A stretch of DNA of 64,000 nt from CAYWKU01 sp964459325 (lineage in GTDB: Bacteria; RBG-13-61-14; CAYWKU01): assembly GCA_964459325.1 (NCBI GenBank), contig CAYWKU010000002.1:161627-225626 (forward strand). Reading direction: 5' to 3'. Each line of letters begins with the position of its first letter. The stretch's first letter is position 1. The notes under the pieces are model-generated. The model did not search any database, was not told the origin of the DNA, and saw nothing but the letters and a program-made list of their open reading frames with translations. The position numbers were made by a program, and so were the translations under genes. Of the stretch, positions 54,153 through 61,530 are shown piece after piece.

Positions 54153-55367
54153 ATGACTGAAACCCCGGTAATACTTTCTCATAACCTGCTCAAAGCGGCG
54201 ACCATCACCGGCGACTTTTTGGAAAACAGGCCGCCGTGGAGAATAGCCGACGGCCTCAGGTGGACCGGCTGGGAAGGGATAAGCTCCAGCCTCCACACCT
54301 TGGAAGTCGTGGCGCACAACATGCTGGACAACGGCGACTTCGAAATAAACGCCGGCGGATGGTTCGTGGATACCGCAGGCGGCAGCGGCAGCTTCTCACG
54401 AAACACCTCCAACCCCCTGGACGGCGAAGGCGACGGGCACATCGAGGCCGTAACCGCCGGTGAATCGGAGAAGCTGAGGGTCATCAGCCTGGACGGGTTC
54501 AAGCTCAAGGCCGGGCGCACCTACCGGTTCAGTTTCATAGCCCGCGCGGACGCTTCCCGCACCTTAAGGTACGGTTTCGTCGAGGAGGATATAAGCCGGG
54601 AGGCCGACTATTCGGAAACGACCGTGGGTACCTCGGCCACGGAAGTTTATCTCGACTTTACCCCCTCCGAAGACGGCCATTACCGGCCCTTCTGGAGACC
54701 CATGGAAGCCGGCGACTTCTACGTGGACGACGCTCACCTGTGCGAAGCGCGTATCCCGGACACCGTGGCCATTGACGGCGGCCATACGCTCCAGGGATAC
54801 GCATTCCGGATATGGAAAGCCGACACCTGCTGGACCGGCGCGTCCTTTACAAAGTGGCTGCCCTTCCGGGTCGTGGCATCGCCGGGCCCGGTTTACGTGA
54901 CAAAAGAGGACGCTTCGGAAAGAGGGGTGTACTGGAAAATCGATTTTTCCCCGATAGACGTATCCGAACTTCCCCGCCCCGGTTTGTCCCTGATGTGGAT
55001 AGGGCGCAGGTGGCGCCTGCCGCGCAACTTCTCCGGCGAGTTCGACCCTTACGCCGCCCGCACGGTAACCCGCGAGATTCGGGGCGAAAGAGGAGTCGAG
55101 GCCCGCACCCGGAGATTTACGCGGCGCATCTTTGAGGGAGCGCTGCGGCACCTGTCGCCTTCGGAGTACGTCGAGGTGGAAAAGTTCATGGAAGACACCG
55201 AGAGCGGCGAGACGCCCTTCGCATTCCTCTGGAGACCCGAAACCAATCCCGACAACATGCTCATCATGCGCCTGGAAGACCCGGAGCGCAACGCGCCGTA
55301 CAAGGGAGGCTACCTGCGCGACTGGCCGTTCAAAGCGGTGGAGCTGGTAGGAGCGGCGAATATATAA
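54153..55367 (+). CDS. Distal tail-like protein with carbohydrate-binding-like domain
   Basis: 404 aa. About residues 50-195 form a jelly-roll CBM-like module (MLDNGDFEINAGGWFVDTAG, FKLKAGRTYRFSFIARADAS, DFYVDDAHLCE), as in CBM4/9-type domains. The C-terminal ~180 residues (RHLSPSEYVEVEKFMEDTES, GETPFAFLWRPETNP) look like a distal tail/tail-tip protein. It would bind sugars at the host surface. Lies directly after the tape measure gene. Confidence 0.6.
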   Translation: MTETPVILSHNLLKAATITGDFLENRPPWRIADGLRWTGWEGISSSLHTLEVVAHNMLDNGDFEINAGGWFVDTAGGSGSFSRNTSNPLDGEGDGHIEAVTAGESEKLRVISLDGFKLKAGRTYRFSFIARADASRTLRYGFVEEDISREADYSETTVGTSATEVYLDFTPSEDGHYRPFWRPMEAGDFYVDDAHLCEARIPDTVAIDGGHTLQGYAFRIWKADTCWTGASFTKWLPFRVVASPGPVYVTKEDASERGVYWKIDFSPIDVSELPRPGLSLMWIGRRWRLPRNFSGEFDPYAARTVTREIRGERGVEARTRRFTRRIFEGALRHLSPSEYVEVEKFMEDTESGETPFAFLWRPETNPDNMLIMRLEDPERNAPYKGGYLRDWPFKAVELVGAANI

Positions 55368-55369
55368 AT

Positions 55370-55620
55370 GGCAGGCCCGACACTCCTGCCGGGCAATGCA
55401 TTTTATGGACGGCAGGAGTGCCGCCCCTACCATGATAAAACCGATAACCCACACAACTTGTTGTGTGGGTGAGCTTTAGCTCACGGAAGATAAAAAGCGC
55501 GTGCGGTCTTCAGGACACTGATAGCAGAGCTATCAGTGGCGCCCGCTTGTCGTTACAAACTCCAGGGACGAGGGGCTTAACTCTTGTCCCTTTCCCCCCG
55601 GGCTGAAGCCGGGGGGTTCC
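55370..55620. repeat. Palindromic repeat cluster before tail hub gene
   Basis: GCCCGACACTCCTGCCGGGC, GGACGGCAGGAGTGCCGCCC, the last long two-part palindrome (55441-55484), CTGATAGCAGAGCTATCAG, a degenerate CAAGGGG unit and CCCCGGGCTGAAGCCGGGGG. No gene. Confidence 0.92.
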
Positions 55621-55646
55621 ATAAATTGACATTTTCGAGGTAGTGG

Positions 55647-58600
55647 ATGCTGGAAATATCGGACAAGCTCAATAAACATCTCTCCCTCGGCACGCGCGAT
55701 ATCGCCGCCATAGCGGGCATCGTCGTATCGTCGCTGAGCGACCCGCAATCGTCGGTGGCCGACTGGGAAAGCGGAGAAATGCTCGACCCGGCCATCTCTA
55801 CCGAGCTGACCTCCGACATCACCTCCGTTTCCGACTCGGCCCCGGTAACCTCGACCGACGACTTCACCGCGGCCGGCGCCGTGCACCCGGCTTACCTCTT
55901 GTTTACGGACGGAAGCAACTCCGAAATCGCCGCCTATGCCAACGCCGACCCATCCGGGTTTACCCAACTGACCCGGGGTCAATACGGAACCACGGCCCGC
56001 GACTGGCCGTCCGGCACTCCGGTGTATCAGCTTACCTTCAGCCACGGCAACTCGCCCGACTACGACCTCCAACCGCAGCGGCGCGGCTGGTGGGCGCACC
56101 TGGACGTCTCCGGCGGGCCACCTTCTCAAAGAGTCGGGCACGCCTGGATATACAGGAAAACCGACGGCTGCTTCTACATGTTCGGAGGCTACGACGGCAC
56201 GAACTATCTGAACGACCTGTGGAAGTTCGACCCGTCGAATCACACCTGGACGCAACTTTCACCCTCCGGCTCCCCGCCTTCGCCGAGGGCATACATGTGC
56301 GCCGTATACGCCTCCGACCTCGACCAGATGTGGCTTACTTCCGGCGCCGACGACACCATATTTTTGAATGACACTTTCAAGTACGATTTCGCCGGCGGCG
56401 CATGGAGCACGGATTCGGACTGGGACCTCGGGGACATCGGCCGCAAGGCCTCCATGTGCTGCTACGATACCGAGCGCGGCGAGATGCTGGTGGCGGGTGG
56501 ATTGACCTCGTTCGAGCATGAACACTTCGTCAGTGAAACCTACGCCTTCGACGGCTACTCGTGGAATCAGAAATCTTCGACGCCTTACGTGGTGGCTTAC
56601 GGAGCCGGCTGCTGGCTTTCGGCGGAAAAGCGGTTTTTCATGGTGGCGGCCACCACGGGAAACAATTACGCCGCCCTGGCCTACGACCCCGCCGCCGACG
56701 CCTGGGAAGACGACCAGGTTCCGGACCCGCCGATTCCGGTGCGCTGGTATCCGGGTTGCTGCTACGACGACGTTTCGGGGGTGGCGCTGGTATTCGCCGG
56801 CGAGACCGTGTCCGGGGGAGCGGGCACGCGAACTCTGTTGAGCTTTCATTACCCGTCGGGAAAGTGGGCGGAGCTGCCGCTGTTTTATTTTAACGGCGGC
56901 GCCGATACTTACACCCGTCACGGCTTCGCGTGGGACTCGGCAAACGCATGCGCGGCGGCTTGGGGAGGCCGCAACGACGACGCCCCCACCTGGCACACTC
57001 ACCCCGAGCCCGTTTTTTACAGGCATTACCACCGCAACGCGGAGTATCGCACCGGCGTCATCGACGTGGGCGAGGCGCCGGACAGGGACGGGGTGTGGAA
57101 TCTCGAAGACGTGACAGACTTTGTAGGAGGTTCGAACTCCGTGGCCTATTCCGCCGAATATTCCGACGACGCCTCGACGTGGCACGACGCAGGCGCGGTA
57201 ACCGACGGGGCGGCCATCACTCAAAGGAGCAGGTACTGGCGGATTACGGTAAACTTCACCACCGACGGCGGTGCGCCGCCGAGGGTGCAGAAGATAGACC
57301 CGGTTTTCGACGAGGTCATCGAGTTCGCGATGGCGCCGCATTCGGTCTCCGGCAGGCTGCCGCTGGTAAAATCGATAAGCAACCTGGCCAGCGCCATCGA
57401 CCCGGTCAAGTGCACCGCCCGCATCGGAAGCGTAAAGGTGGAGCTTCTCGATTCCGACAAGGTTCTTACCGACATTGTACGCTCGTCGTATCTTTCGGGA
57501 AAAACCCTGTACGTCAAACTGGGCGCGATTGCGGACGACGTAAAAGTGGAGGATTTCGTCACCGTTTTCACCGGCGCCATAGAAGAATGGCGCTATGACG
57601 GGCTGGTGTTGAGCATCGAGGCCGGGGATTTTCTGGGCAAGCTGGAGAAGGACATACCGGAAGAGGACTCGGAAGGTAACATCTCGCCCCTGCAGTACAA
57701 CGACGCGGGGATAGCCTCGCACCCGGTGGACATCCTGACGGACATACTTCGCAACCGGCTCAACGTCCCCGACCGCCACCTTGACCTCGCAAGCTTCGAC
57801 GACGTAAAAAACGACGATTCGATAAGCGACTGGGCCTTCGACCGCACCATATCCGACCCCACCGACGCATACGATTTGTGCCTCGAAATATGCCGCCACA
57901 TCGGCGCCATACTGATACCGCGCGAGGACGGACGCCTGGCGCTGAAAATGCTGAAAGCCGGCGAGCAGCCGTCGGGCGCGTGGGACGAGATGACCCACAA
58001 CTTCCGGAATGCCGAGTTCGACTCCAACTGCGACTCGATGCGCAACTACGTCAGCACCTGGTACCACTGGGACGGCTCCGGAGACGAATGGAGCGACTTC
58101 GAGGGAGCGGAGGTGGCCATCGACGCCGAAAGCGCCGACCGGCGGGGTACGAGCATCCTTCGCACCAAGAGCAAGTGGCTGGGAGACAACGCGGCGCCGT
58201 ACAACGGCGACCAGCTCGCTGCCGCCATCAGCTCGCGGATATTGGCATTGGCCCGGGAGGGCCTGCCCACGGTGAGCCTGGAGGCGGACATATCCACCCT
58301 GGCGCCGCAGGTGGGCGACGTGGTGAGGGTCAGGAGCGCGGTGGTCACCCGGCAGGACGTTTACCGCAACTGGCAGCGCCGCCACAATCCCACGCGCGAA
58401 ATAAAAAGCGGCGGAGGAAGGCGAAGATACAGCCTGCCCTACCTGGCTCCGGGCTGCAACGAGTGCGTGGACACTTTGTGGTGGGTCACCCGCAAGAGGG
58501 TGAACATCGACTCCGGCGTCATCAGGTGGGAGCTCGCCAGAGCGCGCCAAATGCCGATGGAAAAAACGTATACCACGCAGGAGGATTTTTATGAAGGCTC

Positions 58601-58958
58601 GGGCGAAAACCTCGACCTGGAAACATCCCCCGGCACAATCCTCCTGGCGCTGGATTCAGGATGGTACTACGAAAGCGGCTGGTGGGAAGTCGCAACCGAC
58701 ATGGGCCAAGCTCCGGAAAGGGAAGGAGAATGGAACATCGACGCCTACGTGCCATCCGACGCCGCCGTGAACATATACGCGTGGGCCAGCGAAACCGGGG
58801 CATTTGCCGGTGAACAAATGTATCTTGGCAGCGTGCTCGACGGCGACAAGATAAGCGCCAGGGCAAGGTGGTACAAGGTGCGGGTCGAGCTTTTCTCGTC
58901 GAGCGACCGGGTGTGGACTCCGGAGATTTATTCGGTGGGGATTGCCTTCCCCGCTTGA
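55647..58958 (+). CDS. Tail hub/tip protein with an inserted Kelch beta-propeller
   Basis: 1103 aa. N-terminal ~130 residues: beta-rich tail domain. About 135-450: Kelch/galactose-oxidase-type repeats (FYMFGGYDGTNYLNDLWKFD, WLTSGADDTIFLNDTFKYD, MLVAGGLTSF, FFMVAATTGNNYAALAYDP, ALVFAGETVSGG). About 465-560: discoidin-like beta sandwich, repeated at the C-terminus (about 1000-1100, WWEVATDMGQAPEREGEWNI). About 575-960: hub domain (ARIGSVKVELLDSDKVLTDI, FTGAIEEWRYDGLVLSIEAG). The propeller is a likely receptor-binding head. Single uninterrupted frame. Confidence 0.72.
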   Translation: MLEISDKLNKHLSLGTRDIAAIAGIVVSSLSDPQSSVADWESGEMLDPAISTELTSDITSVSDSAPVTSTDDFTAAGAVHPAYLLFTDGSNSEIAAYANADPSGFTQLTRGQYGTTARDWPSGTPVYQLTFSHGNSPDYDLQPQRRGWWAHLDVSGGPPSQRVGHAWIYRKTDGCFYMFGGYDGTNYLNDLWKFDPSNHTWTQLSPSGSPPSPRAYMCAVYASDLDQMWLTSGADDTIFLNDTFKYDFAGGAWSTDSDWDLGDIGRKASMCCYDTERGEMLVAGGLTSFEHEHFVSETYAFDGYSWNQKSSTPYVVAYGAGCWLSAEKRFFMVAATTGNNYAALAYDPAADAWEDDQVPDPPIPVRWYPGCCYDDVSGVALVFAGETVSGGAGTRTLLSFHYPSGKWAELPLFYFNGGADTYTRHGFAWDSANACAAAWGGRNDDAPTWHTHPEPVFYRHYHRNAEYRTGVIDVGEAPDRDGVWNLEDVTDFVGGSNSVAYSAEYSDDASTWHDAGAVTDGAAITQRSRYWRITVNFTTDGGAPPRVQKIDPVFDEVIEFAMAPHSVSGRLPLVKSISNLASAIDPVKCTARIGSVKVELLDSDKVLTDIVRSSYLSGKTLYVKLGAIADDVKVEDFVTVFTGAIEEWRYDGLVLSIEAGDFLGKLEKDIPEEDSEGNISPLQYNDAGIASHPVDILTDILRNRLNVPDRHLDLASFDDVKNDDSISDWAFDRTISDPTDAYDLCLEICRHIGAILIPREDGRLALKMLKAGEQPSGAWDEMTHNFRNAEFDSNCDSMRNYVSTWYHWDGSGDEWSDFEGAEVAIDAESADRRGTSILRTKSKWLGDNAAPYNGDQLAAAISSRILALAREGLPTVSLEADISTLAPQVGDVVRVRSAVVTRQDVYRNWQRRHNPTREIKSGGGRRRYSLPYLAPGCNECVDTLWWVTRKRVNIDSGVIRWELARARQMPMEKTYTTQEDFYEGSGENLDLETSPGTILLALDSGWYYESGWWEVATDMGQAPEREGEWNIDAYVPSDAAVNIYAWASETGAFAGEQMYLGSVLDGDKISARARWYKVRVELFSSSDRVWTPEIYSVGIAFPA

Positions 58959-58961
58959 TTT

Positions 58962-58985
58962 CAAGGGGCTGAAGCCCCTTGTCTG
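58962..58985. repeat. CAAGGGG-type palindrome
   Basis: CAAGGGGCTGAAGCCCCTTG right after the hub stop codon. Confidence 0.85.
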
Positions 58986-59030
58986 TCAGAGATGAAGAGG
59001 CCGGGCGCTAAACGGTATGAGGTGGAAAAA

Positions 59031-59246
59031 ATGGTCGAAAACGAGGATTACGGCGAATTCAAGGGCAGCACCAACCAGGCCATCGCCGAGATACGGGAGG
59101 ACGTGAAAGCCATGCGAGCCCAACTCGACCACGTCTGCGTGGACCACGAAAAGCGGCTGTGGGCGATGGAGTCCAGCGCCCGCTTTTTCCGCTGGATTCT
59201 CATGGGAATAATGGCCCTGCTCACGTACCTGGGGTTGAATCCATGA
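59031..59246 (+). CDS. XhlA-like membrane protein, candidate lysis accessory
   Basis: 71 aa from ATG 59031 after GAGGTGGAAAA; a longer start at 58992 overlaps repeat sequence. Coiled-coil N-terminus (AIAEIREDVKAMRAQLDHVC), then one membrane span at the C-terminus (FFRWILMGIMALLTYLGLNP). This is the layout of XhlA/haemolysin-type proteins found beside phage holins and endolysins. Confidence 0.65.
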   Translation: MVENEDYGEFKGSTNQAIAEIREDVKAMRAQLDHVCVDHEKRLWAMESSARFFRWILMGIMALLTYLGLNP

Positions 59247-59261
59247 ATACAATGGCATTCG

Positions 59262-59373
59262 ATGCAAGGGGCTGAAAGCCCCTTGTCCGGGTTGGAATCA
59301 TGAACCCGCAGATTTATAAGGCAAGGGGTTTTAACCCCTTGACATATCAAGAGGCTGAAACCCCTTGTCCCGA
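59262..59373. repeat. Three CAAGGGG-type palindromes
   Basis: Units at about 59262-59287, 59321-59342 and 59348-59371, with inner CTGAAAG, TTTTAA and CTGAAA. Repeats continue between the two lysis genes. Confidence 0.88.
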
Positions 59374-59381
59374 ATGAAGCT

Positions 59382-60092
59382 GTGAAAATGTATAAGAAGC
59401 TGAGCGAGCATTTTTCGGCGGAGGAGTTCCGCTGCCGAAACGGTTCACCGCTGCCGGAGGGTTTCGAGGAAAGCATCCGGGACACGGTGGATTTCCTGGA
59501 GCGGCTGCGATTTCTGATGAACCTTCGACTCGTCGAGCGCACCGGTTCATGGCCGGATGCGGGGCTTGTGGTGACTTCCGGTCACCGCACGCCGTCGCAC
59601 AACCGCGCTGTGGGCGGCGCCGAGGGCAGCCGGCACGTGACCGGGCAGGCGGCGGACACCAGGCCGACTTTCGCGTACTGCGATGATTTTGAGTACGCCG
59701 ACTTTTGCGAGGCGGCTCTTATCGTGGACTCGACGTTCCCGGACAGGCCGTACAGGCTGGGGTTTTACCCGGAAGCTGGAGCAAACGCGTGGATACACGT
59801 CGACTGCGCTTACGGTTACGGAGCGCGGCGGTGGGGTAATTATAAGGCAAACAATCGAAAGGAAAGGAGCCGGAGAATGAGGACATTCAAGAGGATAATT
59901 TCGAGCAAGAAGGTGCTGGTGTCGCTGGTGGGGCTGGCCCTGGCGGTGCTGACCGCCGCCGGGTATACGGTTCCGCAGGGGACTGAAGACGCGGCGCTGA
60001 AGATAATCGGCGCCATCGTGGGGGCTTTCAACATCGGCCAGGGCATGGCCGACGGCCTCAGCGGCGGCGCCACCAGCGCGGGGAGGGAGTAA
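59382..60092 (+). CDS. M15-type endolysin fused in frame to a holin-like membrane segment
   Basis: 236 aa from GTG 59382 (ATG 59388 is equally possible). Residues 1-150: peptidase M15_3 domain with TSGHRTPSHNRAVGGAEGSR, the zinc/catalytic His and Asp in SRHVTGQAADT and the last His in WIHVDCAYG. It cleaves peptidoglycan peptides. After a basic linker (KANNRKERSRR), residues 166-236 hold a membrane-spanning, holin-like part. Other phages encode these as separate proteins; see the internal start at 59877. Confidence 0.8.
   Translation: MKMYKKLSEHFSAEEFRCRNGSPLPEGFEESIRDTVDFLERLRFLMNLRLVERTGSWPDAGLVVTSGHRTPSHNRAVGGAEGSRHVTGQAADTRPTFAYCDDFEYADFCEAALIVDSTFPDRPYRLGFYPEAGANAWIHVDCAYGYGARRWGNYKANNRKERSRRMRTFKRIISSKKVLVSLVGLALAVLTAAGYTVPQGTEDAALKIIGAIVGAFNIGQGMADGLSGGATSAGRE
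59877..60092 (+). CDS. Holin-like protein from an internal in-frame start
   Basis: 71 aa. ATG 59877 in the same frame as the endolysin, preceded by AAAGGAGCCGGAGA, one of the best ribosome-binding sites in the region. Product: MRTFKRIISSKKVLVSLVGL and AVLTAAGYTVPQGTEDAALK, one or two membrane segments, then GAIVGAFNIGQGMADG. It probably makes a free holin besides the fusion, or the missing stop codon upstream is a sequencing/mutation effect. Confidence 0.6.
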   Translation: MRTFKRIISSKKVLVSLVGLALAVLTAAGYTVPQGTEDAALKIIGAIVGAFNIGQGMADGLSGGATSAGRE

Positions 60093-60102
60093 AAGGAATT
60101 TT

Positions 60103-60137
60103 TTCGGACAATCCCTTTGTGAAAGGGATTGTCCGAA
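60103..60137. terminator. Perfect 16-bp hairpin at end of virion module
   Basis: TTCGGACAATCCCTTT, loop GTG, then the exact complement. No T-run follows, so it may terminate with Rho, stabilise the mRNA, or be a leftover of a mobile-element end. Confidence 0.55.
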
Positions 60138-60179
60138 ACTACATAGATGAGCTTGCCGTCAGCTTTCTATAAAAAAGTG

Positions 60180-60208
60180 TTGACCCGATTGGCATAAAAT
60201 GCTATTAA
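60180..60208 (+). promoter_or_regulatory. Sigma-70-like promoter for the dehydratase operon
   Basis: TTGACC, 17-base spacer, TATTAA; about 130 bases of leader before the GTG at 60341. The leader shows no recognised riboswitch. Confidence 0.65.
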
Positions 60209-60340
60209 TAACCCCGAGCGAAATTTATTGTTGCAGTTGAGGGTTGGTAAGCAAGAGGGATTATTGTGTGGTAAGTACCGATTGTGCATCGCGGGAGAGC
60301 AACCTTCCTTAATAAATGAATAACCGAAGGGGAGCATTCC

Positions 60341-61480
60341 GTGGCGGAACCTATGGAAAAAATTGAGGAAATTGTTAGGCAGCCGTATAACCAATGGCTG
60401 GAAAGCGCCAAAAGCACAGGCCGGAAAGTCTGCGGATACTGGTGCAGCTACGTGCCCGAAGAGCTCATCATGGCCGCCGGGATGACACCCGTTCGCATCC
60501 GGGGAATGGGAAGCGAAGACAGCTCCAGCGGCGACGCATGGATAAGCTCCCGACTGTGCACCTTCACCCGCAGGGCCCTCAGTTCGGCGCTGGACGGCCA
60601 TTACGATTTCCTGGACGGCCTGATAGGGTTGAACAGTTGCGACCAGGTAAGGCGAGCCACCCAGGTATGGATGGACAGGAAAGCGCCCGCATTCGCCCAC
60701 TTCATGGCCGTGCCCCGCACCACACGCGAAATCAACTACGAAGCCTACCGGGAGGAAGTGGAACAGCTTAAAAAGCAACTAGAAAATTTCACCGGAAACT
60801 CCGTAACCGACGAATCCCTCCGGGAAGCCGTCGAGCTGGTCAACCGCAAGCGCCGGATGCTTTCGGCGATTTCGGCGCTGCGCAAAAAGGCCGCCTCTGG
60901 CCACATAGACGGCTCGGAGATGCTGGCCGTAAGCGTAGCTTCCAGCCAACTGCCCGCCGAGGATTTCCTCGAGTTGGCGGAAGAGTTGCTGTCCGAACGC
61001 GAGGAAAAAGCTCCGCCGGAGGGCAACGTGCGGGCAAGGCTGATAGTATGCGGCGGCGAGCTCGACGAGCCGGACTACATGAAAGTGCTGGAAGGGCAAG
61101 GCGCGCGAATCGTCGGCGAGTTTGTTTGTTTCGGCTCCCGGGCTTATTCCGACCCGGTCGGCGAAGAGGGCGACCCGATGGAAAATATCTGCCGGAGATA
61201 TTTCTACCATGTGCCATGCGTAAGGATGGGAGAAAAGTTCCGTGAGCGGTTCGATGTGCTGCGCGAAATGATTGACGAGTACGAAGCCGACGGGCTTATA
61301 TTCCAAAGGTTGAAGTTCTGCCAGCTCTGGGGAGCGGAAAACCACAACATGCTCGAAGAATGCCGGCGGGAAAATATTCCCGTGCTCTCGCTGGAGCGGG
61401 AATACGGGGTGGTGTCAACCGGGCAGGTGAAGACCCGCACCCAGGCCTTCCTGGAAAGGATTGAAGCCCGGGAAAGTTGA
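60341..61480 (+). CDS. 2-hydroxyacyl-CoA dehydratase/benzoyl-CoA reductase-type subunit
   Basis: 379 aa, GTG start after AAGGGGAGC. Typical HgdB/BcrB-type layout: KVCGYWCSYVPEELIMAAGM near residues 29-48, with Cys35 as cluster ligand, LIGLNSCDQVRRATQVWMD (second Cys) and FQRLKFCQLWGAENHNMLEE (third Cys) near residue 325, followed by PVLSLEREYG. These 4Fe-4S enzymes remove water from 2-hydroxyacyl-CoA or reduce aromatic rings after ATP-driven electron transfer. The activator ATPase is not in the window. Confidence 0.9.
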   Translation: MAEPMEKIEEIVRQPYNQWLESAKSTGRKVCGYWCSYVPEELIMAAGMTPVRIRGMGSEDSSSGDAWISSRLCTFTRRALSSALDGHYDFLDGLIGLNSCDQVRRATQVWMDRKAPAFAHFMAVPRTTREINYEAYREEVEQLKKQLENFTGNSVTDESLREAVELVNRKRRMLSAISALRKKAASGHIDGSEMLAVSVASSQLPAEDFLELAEELLSEREEKAPPEGNVRARLIVCGGELDEPDYMKVLEGQGARIVGEFVCFGSRAYSDPVGEEGDPMENICRRYFYHVPCVRMGEKFRERFDVLREMIDEYEADGLIFQRLKFCQLWGAENHNMLEECRRENIPVLSLEREYGVVSTGQVKTRTQAFLERIEARES

Positions 61481-61530
61481 GCGCGGCGTTGCGCGAGTTG
61501 ATTTTGTAGCGTTACAGAAAGGAAGCGGCA

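Noticed and set aside
56259..58550. 763-residue minus-strand frame opposite the tail hub gene
   Set aside because: Antisense of a GC-rich gene; its composition is Val/Gly/Arg-rich without any recognisable domain, and the plus frame has clear Kelch and hub domains.
41264..60092. Encapsulin or other non-viral shell system
   Set aside because: Terminase, portal, tail tube, tape measure and lysis genes together show a DNA-packaging tailed particle instead of a simple protein shell.
60138..60340. tRNA or attachment site at the right edge of the virion module
   Set aside because: I found no cloverleaf-like sequence and no direct repeat matching the left edge. The left edge lies by an assembly gap, so this cannot be excluded, only not supported.
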